60,280 bases of DNA. It comes from Bacteroidota bacterium (GTDB lineage Bacteria > Bacteroidota > Bacteroidia > Cytophagales > Cyclobacteriaceae). Below are positions 1 to 8,261 of this stretch, piece after piece (positions within the stretch are counted from its first letter, which is position 1; each line of letters opens with the position of its first letter). The translations under genes were made by a program, and so were the position numbers. The stretch spans positions 1-60,280 of the forward strand of contig JAFDYU010000001.1 in assembly GCA_018267285.1 (NCBI GenBank), in the 5' to 3' direction. The notes below the pieces were generated by a model. It made no database searches. It saw nothing but the letters and a program-made list of their open reading frames with translations, and was not told the DNA's origin.

Positions 1-70
1 GTGTAGCGTAGCCCGGTATCGCGCTTGGTTTGGGACCAAGAGATCGTCAGTTCGAATCTGGCCACCCCGA
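1..70 (+). tRNA. tRNA-Pro (anticodon TGG), 5' end outside the window
   Basis: The first four bases of the acceptor stem lie before the window. What remains folds as a tRNA: anticodon stem CTTGG/CCAAG closing the loop TTTGGGA (anticodon TGG, proline), variable loop AGATC, T-arm GTCAG-TTCGAAT-CTGGC, and the 3' acceptor strand CACCCCG with discriminator A at 70. CCA is not encoded. A terminator follows directly. The 3' half of this gene is copied twice downstream, in front of two further GIY-YIG units. Confidence 0.93.
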
Positions 71-71
71 C

Positions 72-102
72 AAAGCCTCATCATTCTTGGTGAGGCTTTT
101 TT
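72..102 (+). terminator. Intrinsic terminator after tRNA-Pro
   Basis: The stem AAAGCCTCA/TGAGGCTTT is followed by a T run. The same hairpin is repeated at about 396-428 and 736-766 in the two downstream units, each time between a tRNA 3' relic and a nuclease ORF. Confidence 0.8.
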
Positions 103-109
103 ATTGAAA

Positions 110-358
110 ATGCCCCACACCGTTTACATCCTTTTCAGCAAAAAAATTGGCAAGTATTACACCGGCCAAACTAATAATTTTCAAAACAGATTGGCCGAGC
201 ACAATGCGGGCGAGACCCGTTCCATAAAAAACGGAACGCCTTGGGAACTCGCCTGGAAAACTGAACTGCCTTCACGATCGGAGGCTGTCAAACTAGAAAA
301 TAAAATCAAAAAAAGAGGCGCTAAACGATTTCTCGATGACTTATCGCGTGGCGCTTGA
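110..358 (+). CDS. Small single-domain GIY-YIG nuclease, unit 1
   Basis: 82 residues. It is a stand-alone GIY-YIG domain of the UPF0213/YhbQ-like type. The signature is VYI at the start and YTG about ten residues later, then a conserved Arg in NRLAEHN and the metal-binding Glu in KLENKIK. The family cuts DNA, but the cellular role of these short forms is unknown. I chose ATG 110, just after the terminator T run; TTG 104 is in frame. The frame is open upstream through the tRNA T-arm, so a longer read-through product is possible. The sequence is nearly identical to units 2 and 3, which indicates recent tandem amplification. Its stop overlaps a TTG at 355 that opens unit 2. Confidence 0.8.
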   Translation: MPHTVYILFSKKIGKYYTGQTNNFQNRLAEHNAGETRSIKNGTPWELAWKTELPSRSEAVKLENKIKKRGAKRFLDDLSRGA

Positions 359-359
359 G

Positions 360-394
360 CGCCAAGATCGTCAGTTCGAATCTGGCCACCCCGA
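360..394 (+). repeat. tRNA-Pro 3'-half relic, copy 2
   Basis: This copy begins in the 3' arm of the anticodon stem and runs through the T-arm to the acceptor strand and discriminator base of the tRNA at 1-70. Two bases of the variable region are missing. It has no 5' half, so it cannot form a tRNA. It sits about 324 bp downstream of the original and is followed by a copy of the same terminator. Confidence 0.85.
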
Positions 395-429
395 CAAAAG
401 CCTCATCATTCTTGGTGAGGCTTTTTTTA

Positions 430-685
430 TTGACAAAGCCCTACACCGCTTACATCCTTTTCAGCAAAACCATTGGCAAGTATTACACCGGCCAAACCAA
501 TAATTTTCAAAACAGATTGGCCGAGCACAATGCGGGCGAGACCCGTTCCATAAAAAACGGAATGCCGTGGGAACTCACCTGGGAAACTGAACTACCTTCA
601 CGATCTGAGGCTGTCAAGCTCGAAAACAAAAATCAAAAAAAGAGGCGCTAAACGATTTCTCGATGACTTATCGCGTGGCGCTTGA
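430..685 (+). pseudogene. GIY-YIG nuclease, unit 2, frameshifted
   Basis: This is a close copy of unit 1. The ATG is lost (the equivalent bases read ACAAAG), leaving TTG 430 or the upstream TTG 355 as possible starts. An extra A in the run after the LEN motif (about 630-635) shifts the frame, so translation ends at 651 and the C-terminal helix is lost. The original frame would have ended at 685. The GIY-YIG core, Arg and Glu remain, so partial function cannot be excluded. Confidence 0.75.
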
Positions 686-686
686 G

Positions 687-734
687 CGCCAAGATCGTCA
701 GTTCTCCCGCCCTTTGGCGGGATGGCCACCCCGA
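687..734 (+). repeat. tRNA-Pro 3'-half relic, copy 3, with a palindromic insertion
   Basis: This is the third copy of the tRNA 3' half. The T-loop is replaced at 705-722 by a perfect 7-bp hairpin (TCCCGCC, loop CTTT, GGCGGGA). The acceptor strand CACCCCG and the terminator follow as in the other units. Confidence 0.8.
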
Positions 735-773
735 CAAAGCCTCATCATTTTTGGTGAGGCTTTTTTATTGAAA

Positions 774-1049
774 ATGCCCCACACCGTTTACATCCTTTTC
801 AGCAAAAACATTGGCAAGTATTACACCGGCCAAACAAATAATAATTTTCAAAACAGATTGGCCGAGCACAATGCGGGCGAGACCCGTTCCATAAAAAACG
901 GAATGCCGTGGGAACTCGCCTGGAAAACTGAACTGCCTTCACGATCGGAGGCTGTCAAGCTCGAAAACAAAATCATAAAAAGAGGCGCTAAACGATTTCT
1001 CGATGACTTATCGCGTGGGCGCTTGAGCAAGCTTTTTATTCAAGTCTGA
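774..1049 (+). CDS. Small single-domain GIY-YIG nuclease, unit 3
   Basis: 91 residues from ATG 774. The VYI...YTG signature, the Arg and the Glu of the GIY-YIG fold are all present. Compared with unit 1 it has one extra Asn codon in the NN run, and an extra G near 1018 that changes the C-terminus to a longer tail. The repeat ends at about 1027, so the tail comes from the flanking DNA. The frame is open upstream to 663, through the tRNA relic and the hairpin insertion. Confidence 0.75.
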   Translation: MPHTVYILFSKNIGKYYTGQTNNNFQNRLAEHNAGETRSIKNGMPWELAWKTELPSRSEAVKLENKIIKRGAKRFLDDLSRGRLSKLFIQV

Positions 1050-1081
1050 ACTTTTCCTCTACTTTCGTGCTTTAAGTCTTT

Positions 1082-1492
1082 ATGAAAATTGCTGTTTCAA
1101 GGAAAGAACATTTCAATGCGGCTCATCGGCTCTACAATCCGGATTGGAACGATGAAAAAAATTTTCAGGTATTTGGTAAATGTAGCAACCCCCACTTCCA
1201 TGGCCATAATTATGAATTGATTGTAACATTGATTGGAGAACCCAACCACGAAACCGGATACGTATATGATATGAAACTGCTTAGTGATATTATTAAAGAA
1301 AATATCATCAGTCTTTTTGACCATAAAAACCTTAACTTAGATACGGTTTATTTTAAAAACCTTAACCCTACTGCCGAAAATATTGCACTGGTTGTTTGGC
1401 GTATACTAAGGCAAAAAATTGAAAATGAGTTTGAATTAAAAGTCAAGTTATATGAGACAGAAAGAAATTTCGTTGAATATCCGGCCCATTAG
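1082..1492 (+). CDS. 6-pyruvoyl-tetrahydropterin synthase family protein (PTPS-II-type motif)
   Basis: 136 residues. The family converts 7,8-dihydroneopterin triphosphate to 6-pyruvoyl-tetrahydropterin (PTPS) or to 6-carboxy-tetrahydropterin (QueD, queuosine pathway). Zinc ligands are His15 in FNAAH and His40/His42 in HGH; the catalytic Cys is Cys34. Spacing is C-x5-HGH, which is the motif of true PTPS (PTPS-II) rather than the C-x3-HGH of QueD. DHKNLN and YETERN complete the active site. The downstream folE overlaps it by 41 bp and supplies the substrate. The pair therefore looks like tetrahydrobiopterin synthesis, with queuosine synthesis as the alternative. Confidence 0.85.
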   Translation: MKIAVSRKEHFNAAHRLYNPDWNDEKNFQVFGKCSNPHFHGHNYELIVTLIGEPNHETGYVYDMKLLSDIIKENIISLFDHKNLNLDTVYFKNLNPTAENIALVVWRILRQKIENEFELKVKLYETERNFVEYPAH

Positions 1493-2135
1493 ACACGCGG
1501 ATGAGGACGATGAGCACCCGGTGAGTTCGTACGACACCCCGTTGCGCGATGACGCCTTTGTGCTTTCGGATGAGCAAAAGATTGACAAGATCGAAACACA
1601 CTTCCGCGAAATTATGAACACATTAGGCCTCGACTTGAATGACGATAGCCTCAACGGCACACCGCATCGCGTAGCTAAAATGTTTGTGAAGGAAGCATTT
1701 AGCGGACTTAACCCCGCGAACCGCCCGCACGTAAGGCTGTTTGAAAACAAATACAAGTACGATCAAATGCTGGTTGAGAAAGAGATCACTTTCTATTCGC
1801 ATTGCGAGCATCACTTCGTCCCTATTTATGGCAAGGCACACGTAGCCTATTTCTCATCGGGTAAAGTAATTGGTTTAAGTAAGATCAATCGTTTTGTTCA
1901 GTATTTCGCTAAACGCCCACAAGTACAAGAACGGTTGACGGTACAAATTGGAAAAGAACTCGAAAGGGTACTCAATACGTCCGATGTTGCCGTAGTGATC
2001 GATGCAAACCACTTGTGTGTTGCTTCTCGTGGTGTTGTGGATACCAGCAGCAAAACAGGCACGGCTTATTTTTCGGGAAAATTCAAAGACGAAAATATCA
2101 AACGCGAGTTTTTAAACTACATAAATACAAAGTAA
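1452..2135 (+). CDS. folE: GTP cyclohydrolase I
   Basis: 227 residues. It converts GTP to 7,8-dihydroneopterin triphosphate, the entry to folate, biopterin and queuosine. The type I signature is clear: GTPHRVAKM, the zinc-binding CEHHFVP, GLSKINR, and LCVASRG with the second zinc Cys. An acidic N-terminal extension of about 40 residues precedes the catalytic core. The chosen ATG lies inside the 3' end of the PTPS gene, so translation is coupled; a later internal start would still leave the core intact. Confidence 0.95.
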   Translation: MRQKEISLNIRPIRHADEDDEHPVSSYDTPLRDDAFVLSDEQKIDKIETHFREIMNTLGLDLNDDSLNGTPHRVAKMFVKEAFSGLNPANRPHVRLFENKYKYDQMLVEKEITFYSHCEHHFVPIYGKAHVAYFSSGKVIGLSKINRFVQYFAKRPQVQERLTVQIGKELERVLNTSDVAVVIDANHLCVASRGVVDTSSKTGTAYFSGKFKDENIKREFLNYINTK

Positions 2136-2166
2136 CCGATGTACCAGATGTTCGTTTTGAATCTAT

Positions 2167-2174
2167 TATCTTTG
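2167..2174 (+). promoter_or_regulatory. -7 box of the mtaB promoter
   Basis: TATCTTTG matches the Bacteroidota -7 consensus TAnnTTTG. The expected start of transcription, about seven bases downstream, falls only a few bases before ATG 2185, so the leader would be almost absent. No clear TTG is found at -33. Confidence 0.5.
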
Positions 2175-2184
2175 CAGCTTGGCC

Positions 2185-3504
2185 ATGAAAAAAGTTGCAT
2201 TTTATACACTAGGTTGTAAGCTTAATTATTCCGAGACCTCTACCATTGCCCGAAAATTTGAAGAAAGCGGATACCGGAAAGTAGAGTTCACCGACAGTCC
2301 GGATATTTTCATAATTAATACGTGTTCGGTTACTGAAAATGCCGACAAAAAATGTCATAAAATAGTGCGAGAGGCACGGGCTATTTCTCCAAATGCCTAT
2401 GTGGCCATCATCGGATGTTACGCCCAGCTAAAACCTAAAGAGATTTCTGAAATCCCCGGTGTGGACGCTGTGCTGGGGGCATCGGAGAAATTCAGGCTCA
2501 TGGAATTGCTCGATGGTTTTGTTCGCCCGGAGCAAGCCCAAGTTTTTAATTCTGAAATAGAAAAAGCAAGCACCTTCAACACCTCCTATTCGTTGTTTGA
2601 TCGTACACGTACTTTCCTTAAAGTACAAGACGGCTGCGATTACTCCTGTACATTCTGTACCATACCATTGGCCCGTGGCAACAGCAGAAGTGACCGTGTA
2701 GAAAACATTGTAAAGACGGCACAAGAAATTGCACTTACCGAAGTTAAAGAAATAGTGCTCACCGGGGTAAACACCGGAGATTTCGGTCTGCAAGACGGTG
2801 TTCGCAAGGAGCGTTTCATCGATCTCATTAAAGCCCTGGACGAAGTGAGTGGCATTGAAAGATTCAGGGTTTCATCTATCGAGCCTAATCTTTTAAACGA
2901 TGAGATTCTTGAATTTATAGCCACCTCAAAAAGGTTTGTTCCTCACTTTCATATCCCTTTGCAATCGGGTTCTAATAAAATCCTTAAACTGATGCGCAGA
3001 CGATATTTGCGCGAACTGTATACCGCACGAGTGGAAAAAATTAAATCGTTGATGCCGCACGCGTGCATTGGAGTGGATGTGATTGTGGGGTTCCCAGGAG
3101 AAACGCAGGATGACTTTTTAGAAACCTACCAATTTCTTAACGAACTAAATATTTCATACCTGCATGTGTTTACCTACTCGGAGCGCGAGAACACCGTGGC
3201 TGCCGATATGCCAGATTCTGTTCCGATAAAAGACCGGAATGAACGCTCGCGCATGCTTCACATTCTGTCGGATAAAAAACGAAGGGCATTTTACGAAGCA
3301 AATCTTGGGCAAGAATTTAATGTATTGTTCGAAAATGATGTTAGAGATGGCCTGATGTATGGATTTACTGAAAACTACATTCGTGTTTCGGCCAAGTACG
3401 ATCCCGTGCTGATCAATGAATTAAAAAATACCAAATTACAGTCCATAACGGAAGATGGAACGGTAAGTGTAAGTGAGGTTGAGACCCCAATCTTGATTCA
3501 TTAG
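2185..3504 (+). CDS. mtaB: tRNA (t6A37) C2-methylthiotransferase MtaB
   Basis: 439 residues. This radical-SAM methylthiotransferase converts t6A37 to ms2t6A in tRNAs that read ANN codons. The N-terminal UPF0004 domain carries Cys11 (LGCKLN), Cys47 (NTCSVT) and Cys78 (IGCYAQ), which bind the auxiliary cluster. The radical-SAM motif is Cys151-x3-Cys155-x2-Cys158. A C-terminal TRAM-like region follows. The start is ATG 2185; TTG 2179 is in frame but less likely, given the -7 box just upstream. It converges on lolD with stop codons overlapping by 3 bases (3502-3504 and 3501-3503). Confidence 0.93.
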   Translation: MKKVAFYTLGCKLNYSETSTIARKFEESGYRKVEFTDSPDIFIINTCSVTENADKKCHKIVREARAISPNAYVAIIGCYAQLKPKEISEIPGVDAVLGASEKFRLMELLDGFVRPEQAQVFNSEIEKASTFNTSYSLFDRTRTFLKVQDGCDYSCTFCTIPLARGNSRSDRVENIVKTAQEIALTEVKEIVLTGVNTGDFGLQDGVRKERFIDLIKALDEVSGIERFRVSSIEPNLLNDEILEFIATSKRFVPHFHIPLQSGSNKILKLMRRRYLRELYTARVEKIKSLMPHACIGVDVIVGFPGETQDDFLETYQFLNELNISYLHVFTYSERENTVAADMPDSVPIKDRNERSRMLHILSDKKRRAFYEANLGQEFNVLFENDVRDGLMYGFTENYIRVSAKYDPVLINELKNTKLQSITEDGTVSVSEVETPILIH

Positions 3505-4151
3505 ACAATAACACCATCTTTTATTTCGAGTTTTCGATCGGCCATCGAGGCAAATTCTTGATTGTGGGTAACGATTACAAAGGTCTGTTCGAAATCCTTT
3601 CTGAGCTGAAAAAATAGCCCATGCAATTCGGTTGCATTCTTAGAGTCGAGGTTGCCGCTGGGCTCATCGGCAAAAATTACAGAGGGTGAATTTATCAACG
3701 CTCGTGCCACCGCCACGCGTTGCTGCTCGCCCCCCGAAAGTTCGGATGGCTTGTGAAAAACCCGATGCTCCAGTCCAAGTGATTTTAGAGTATCCGATGC
3801 TAAAGATTTCACTTTTGAAAATTCTTGTTTAGCAATGAGCCCCGGTAGCATCACATTTTCCAAAGCTGTAAACTCCGGCAACAAATTATGAAACTGAAAC
3901 ACAAAGCCGATGTTGCTGCTTCTGAAATTTGCCAACGCTCGGGGTGATTGAGAGAATAGATCCGTGCCATTAATCTTCACCTCGCCTTCGTCTGGCGAAT
4001 CAAGCGAGCCAAGAATATGTAATAAGGTACTTTTGCCCGCCCCAGACGCTCCGACTATTGCCACCACCTCTCCTTTCTGAATCTCAATATCGACACCACG
4101 CAACACCGGAAGGGAGCGATACGACTTTTTTATACCCGCAGCTTTAAGCAT
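3501..4151 (-). CDS. lolD: LolD-like ABC transporter ATP-binding protein
   Basis: 216 residues from ATG 4151; a longer open frame runs to 4316 but would enter sucC. It is the ATPase of a MacB/LolCDE-class transporter that extracts lipoproteins from the inner membrane or drives a related mechanotransmission pump. Walker A is GASGAGKST at 34-42, the signature is LSGGEQQR, Walker B is [12 protein letters not shown], and the H-loop is VTHN. No permease gene is adjacent, which is common for LolD in this phylum. Substrate assignment is by family. Confidence 0.85.
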   Translation of the reverse strand: MLKAAGIKKSYRSLPVLRGVDIEIQKGEVVAIVGASGAGKSTLLHILGSLDSPDEGEVKINGTDLFSQSPRALANFRSSNIGFVFQFHNLLPEFTALENVMLPGLIAKQEFSKVKSLASDTLKSLGLEHRVFHKPSELSGGEQQRVAVARALINSPSVIFADEPSGNLDSKNATELHGLFFQLRKDFEQTFVIVTHNQEFASMADRKLEIKDGVIV

Positions 4152-4210
4152 GTTATTTAATTTGAAATAAAGATTTAAAAAAAGTAGCTTGCTTCCAAAA
4201 TTAAATTCAG

Positions 4211-5422
4211 ATGAACATCCACGAATACCAGGCCAAAGAGCTTTTGAAAAAATACGGAGTAGCTGTGCAACGCGGTATCGTTGCCGATACGCCCGACAAA
4301 GCAGTTGCTGCCGCAAAAGGAATCAACTCAGAAACAGGTTCAAAATGGTTTGTGGTTAAATCTCAGATTCATGCCGGAGGCCGCGGAAAAGGTACCATAA
4401 AAGAAACCGGGTCTAAAGGAGTTGTTCTCGCTAAAAGCATAGACGAAGTTTACGAAAAATCCAAAGCAATTTTAGGTGGCACGCTAGTTACTCTGCAAAC
4501 CGGAGCGGCCGGAAAAAAAGTAAACAAAGTACTAATTGCGGAAGATGTTTACTACCCGGGCGAAAGCGAGCCCAAAGAATATTATATGAGCATTTTGCTG
4601 GACCGTGCGACCAGCAAGCCTGTTATTATGGCCAGCACAGAAGGCGGTATGAACATTGAAGAGGTAGCTGCAACGCACCCGGATAAAATTGTAAAAGAAT
4701 GGATTGACCCTGCCATTGGCTTGCTACCCTTTCAAGCTCGTAAAATAGCTTTTTCTTTGGGGTTGGAAGGAAATGCCTTTAAAGAAATGGTGAAATTTGT
4801 AAACGCACTCTATGCAGCTTATGTTGGCTTAGATGCGTCTATGTTTGAGATAAATCCGGTATTAAAAACATCGGACAACAAAATTATGGCCGTTGATGGA
4901 AAGGTCAATTTAGACGACAACGCGCTCTTCCGCCACAAAGACCTTGAAGAACTTCGCGACATAACCGAAGAAGACCCCCTCGAAGTGGAGGCCGGCAAAT
5001 CAGGATTGAATTATGTAAAACTTGATGGCAACGTGGGGTGTATGGTGAATGGAGCAGGGCTTGCCATGGCAACCATGGACATCATTAAATTGTCGGGTGG
5101 CGAACCTGCTAACTTTCTTGATGTAGGCGGTGGCGCCAACGCAGAAACGGTTGAAGCGGGATTTAGGATAATCTTAAAAGATCCGAATGTAAAAGCAATT
5201 CTTATTAATATTTTCGGTGGCATTGTGCGATGCGACAGGGTTGCAAATGGTGTTGTGGAAGCGTACAAAAAAGTTGGGAATATTCCGGTTCCAATTATAG
5301 TACGCCTGCAAGGCACGAACGCGGAAGAAGGAGCAAAAATCATTAAGGAATCCGGGCTAAAAGTATTCTCGGCCATCCTGTTAAAAGAAGCCGCAGAGCG
5401 CATCAAAGAAGTGCTTGCCTAA
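4211..5422 (+). CDS. sucC: Succinyl-CoA synthetase (ADP-forming) beta subunit
   Basis: 403 residues, full length. It binds the nucleotide in the TCA-cycle step between succinyl-CoA and succinate. The ATP-grasp domain starts at MNIHEYQAKELL. Mg-binding FEINP and the AVDGKVNLDDNA stretch follow, and the C-terminal ligase half holds FLDVGGGA and FGGIVRCDRVANG. The alpha subunit (sucD) is not in the window. It is divergent from lolD with a 59-bp gap. Confidence 0.95.
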   Translation: MNIHEYQAKELLKKYGVAVQRGIVADTPDKAVAAAKGINSETGSKWFVVKSQIHAGGRGKGTIKETGSKGVVLAKSIDEVYEKSKAILGGTLVTLQTGAAGKKVNKVLIAEDVYYPGESEPKEYYMSILLDRATSKPVIMASTEGGMNIEEVAATHPDKIVKEWIDPAIGLLPFQARKIAFSLGLEGNAFKEMVKFVNALYAAYVGLDASMFEINPVLKTSDNKIMAVDGKVNLDDNALFRHKDLEELRDITEEDPLEVEAGKSGLNYVKLDGNVGCMVNGAGLAMATMDIIKLSGGEPANFLDVGGGANAETVEAGFRIILKDPNVKAILINIFGGIVRCDRVANGVVEAYKKVGNIPVPIIVRLQGTNAEEGAKIIKESGLKVFSAILLKEAAERIKEVLA

Positions 5423-5473
5423 CAGGTTTCCTTTTGGGTGTTATTTATATTAAATTGCATCATATCTGTTTAT

Positions 5474-6340
5474 ATGAGCAGGATTATTTCTGTGTTTTTA
5501 TTTACAATACCAAGCTTGTTGCAAGGCCAAAGTTTTTTTTCCGTGCGGCAAGACCGGTCCTTGATTCTTACCGCTGGCACGGGTACTTGTACCTATCTTG
5601 GCGATTTAACCAACCCGGGTACTATCATTAAACTTCAGCCTAACTTTAATGTAGGCCTACAATTATTTGTTTCTCCGAGGGTAAGCGTACGAACAGAGTT
5701 GAATTGGTTTGTAATGCAGGGCTCGGATAATATTGCCAGCGAAGCCAGCAGAAAATTGAGAGGTTTATCGTTTCATTCCAGCTGCTTTGAGATAAGCGCT
5801 ACTGGAGAAGTAAACTTATTCGCCAACGGAAATCGGTACTATCGAAGGCCAACTTTCAATGTATATGGCTTTGCAGGTGTTGGCGTTCTTTATTTTAATC
5901 CAAAAGCCGACTACAACGGCCAGAGCTATTCATTAGAACCGATGCATACTGAGGGCGTTAGCTATAGCCGTGTTGTGCCGGTTATCCCATTCGGTCTTGG
6001 TGTACGACTAAAAATGACCCCCAACTTAAACCTCGCTATCGAGGGCGGCTTACGAAAAACCTTTACCGATTATTTAGATGATGTGAGCAACAGATATGTT
6101 GCAACGAGCTCAGACCCTATTGTAGCACATTTTCAAAACCCCAATAGTGCGGTAAATAATTTTAAGCCTGGATCAAAAAGAGGTAGCCCTGACTATAAGG
6201 ACGCTTATTTCCTTTTAAATGCTAAAATCGAATACTACTTGCCTCTAAATTCACTTTACTCGAAGCGCCCTGGATCTAGAATGAAAAAGAAAGGATCAAT
6301 GTTCCGCTACAACAAACGGGGTGGAGTAAAGAGAAGATAA
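5474..6340 (+). CDS. DUF6089-like outer-membrane beta-barrel protein
   Basis: 288 residues from ATG 5474; a GTG at 5438 is in frame, but the ATG gives a proper signal peptide ending LLQGQS. The mature part resembles the Bacteroidota DUF6089 barrel family: a GTCTYLGDL strand near the start, alternating strands with GFAGVGVLYFNP, and a glycine-rich centre. The last 20 residues are strongly basic (RMKKKGSMFRYNKRG). The function is not established. It lies next to the polysaccharide locus but points away from it. Confidence 0.7.
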   Translation: MSRIISVFLFTIPSLLQGQSFFSVRQDRSLILTAGTGTCTYLGDLTNPGTIIKLQPNFNVGLQLFVSPRVSVRTELNWFVMQGSDNIASEASRKLRGLSFHSSCFEISATGEVNLFANGNRYYRRPTFNVYGFAGVGVLYFNPKADYNGQSYSLEPMHTEGVSYSRVVPVIPFGLGVRLKMTPNLNLAIEGGLRKTFTDYLDDVSNRYVATSSDPIVAHFQNPNSAVNNFKPGSKRGSPDYKDAYFLLNAKIEYYLPLNSLYSKRPGSRMKKKGSMFRYNKRGGVKRR

Positions 6341-6345
6341 TACAA

Positions 6346-8253
6346 TTACCCCTTATCTAGAACTTCATACCGAGAATAGTTGCTTTTGTATTCCGGCACT
6401 AACTCTTTCATGAGCGCAACACTTTTCAACTCATTTTTATCATATATTAAATCTTCGAAAAGCTCCACATACCGGTTGATTTCCTCATACTCGTAATGCG
6501 AAACTTTGGCAATCATGATCTTTTTATGATGTGTTTGCACAGCGTTTTCTTCTGTGTTTAGCAATTCTTCATACAGTTTCTCTCCTTCACGAAGTCCGGT
6601 AAAAACAATGTCTATATCTTTTCTGGGTTCCAGCCCCGAAAGCCAAATCATTTTCTCTGCGAGGTCAAGTATTTTAACCGACTTCCCCATATCGAAAATA
6701 AAAATCTCGCCTCCTTTGCCCATTGTGCCAGCCTCTAAAACAAGTTGACAGGCTTCCGGAATCGTCATAAAATAGCGCGTGATCTCCGGGTGGGTTACCG
6801 TAATAGGGCCGCCTTCTTCAATCTGCTTTTTAAACAAAGGAATTACTGAACCGTTGGAACCCAACACATTGCCAAAACGTGTGGTTACAAATGCGGTGCG
6901 ATTTTTTCCGTTCTTCTCAATATAGTCATTGTACGATTGTACATAAATTTCCGCTATCCGTTTAGAGCATCCCATCACATTGGTGGGGTTAACGGCTTTG
7001 TCGGTAGAAATCATTACAAACTTGGCAACGCCATATTCCACAGACAGGTCGGCCATTACCTTTGTGCCTAATATGTTGCAGGTGATCGCTTCGGATGGAT
7101 TGGCCTCCATCACAGGCACGTGTTTATAGGCCGCAGCGTGGTAAACTATAGACGGACGGTGCTCTTCAAAGATAGAGCGCATTCTATCTTTGTTATTTAC
7201 ATCTGCTAAATACCAATTTAGATGAGCACCGGTTTCCATAGATCGAGACTCGCATTCCAATTCATACAAAGCAGATTCTGCCTGATCGATAAGTGTAATG
7301 GAGTTTGGATTAGCGAGAGAAACTTGCCTGAAAATTTCCGAGCCAATTGAGCCGGCCGCTCCTGTTATTAGCACGCGTTTCCCTCTAAGGTCAGACTCAA
7401 TGTTTTTGTTTTTAATTTTGATAGTCTCCCTACCGAGCAACTCTTCGATGTTAATTTCTTTAATTTGATTGAGGCTAAGTTCTCCCTTCACCCATTTTTC
7501 TACCGGAGGTACGGTTCGAACTCTAACTTGACAATGAATGCAAGCATCAACAACTTCATTTTTCCTCTCCAACGAAATCTCTTTTGCAGTAAATATCAAT
7601 TCGTCAATCGAGTATTCGGAGAGCAGTTGAGAAAGTTGAGAAGTATTTCCATCAAAAATAGGAATTCCGTCTATCACCTTGCCGGCCTTATCTGGCGCGT
7701 CTTCAATAAAACCTACCACCATCATACGCGGAGTCGATTCAAGTACGTGGCGCGTGATTATCCCCGTCTGTCCGGCACCGAAGATGAACACACGCGCCTG
7801 ATTGATCACCGAATTTTTGTAATACGAAAATATATACTTAACAAGCAACCGATAATTTAACAGGAGAAGAAAAGCAGAAAGCAGACTTATCAAAACAACC
7901 GAGTACGGCACAAGATTGGCCTGACCATTTAGCTTGAAAGCTATGTTCGCTGCAGAGACTAACGCCACATTGACCAGATTCATGTAAAATATTCTGGCAC
8001 TATCCTGTATCCCTGTATAGCGGATGATGCCCCGATGGCTGTTGGTAATTAAAATGGAAATGAGTCCACAAAAAGTATAGACCAGGATTCCCGTTTTAAA
8101 ATTATAGTGAGTTAATTCACTAACAGAAAAGTTGAGTCGTAAAATATATCCTAGGAAGACCGAAAATGCTATAATGGCTACATCAATAAAAATAATCACC
8201 CAAGGGGGTAATATTTTCAGATTGCGAATAAACTTAATAAAAAAGCGAACCAC
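6346..8253 (-). CDS. PglF/FlaA1/CapD-type UDP-GlcNAc 4,6-dehydratase, membrane form
   Basis: 635 residues. It probably removes water from UDP-GlcNAc to give UDP-4-keto-6-deoxy-GlcNAc, the first step to bacillosamine-type sugars. Four N-terminal membrane helices lie within residues 1-130. A CoA-binding-like Rossmann domain (FIFGAGQTG) precedes a catalytic SDR domain (ITGAAGSIGSE). The usual YxxxK is MGCSK, with Met for Tyr, as in PglF and WbpM. STDKAVNP is conserved. It is 8 bp downstream of the small 8262-8468 gene and probably shares its transcript. It supplies the substrate for the aminotransferase at 14430. Confidence 0.88.
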   Translation of the reverse strand: MVRFFIKFIRNLKILPPWVIIFIDVAIIAFSVFLGYILRLNFSVSELTHYNFKTGILVYTFCGLISILITNSHRGIIRYTGIQDSARIFYMNLVNVALVSAANIAFKLNGQANLVPYSVVLISLLSAFLLLLNYRLLVKYIFSYYKNSVINQARVFIFGAGQTGIITRHVLESTPRMMVVGFIEDAPDKAGKVIDGIPIFDGNTSQLSQLLSEYSIDELIFTAKEISLERKNEVVDACIHCQVRVRTVPPVEKWVKGELSLNQIKEINIEELLGRETIKIKNKNIESDLRGKRVLITGAAGSIGSEIFRQVSLANPNSITLIDQAESALYELECESRSMETGAHLNWYLADVNNKDRMRSIFEEHRPSIVYHAAAYKHVPVMEANPSEAITCNILGTKVMADLSVEYGVAKFVMISTDKAVNPTNVMGCSKRIAEIYVQSYNDYIEKNGKNRTAFVTTRFGNVLGSNGSVIPLFKKQIEEGGPITVTHPEITRYFMTIPEACQLVLEAGTMGKGGEIFIFDMGKSVKILDLAEKMIWLSGLEPRKDIDIVFTGLREGEKLYEELLNTEENAVQTHHKKIMIAKVSHYEYEEINRYVELFEDLIYDKNELKSVALMKELVPEYKSNYSRYEVLDKG

Positions 8254-8261
8254 GTTTTAAG

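Noticed and set aside
360-734. Two further tRNA-Pro genes
   Set aside because: Only the 3' halves are repeated; there is no D-arm or 5' acceptor strand, and one T-loop is replaced by a hairpin.
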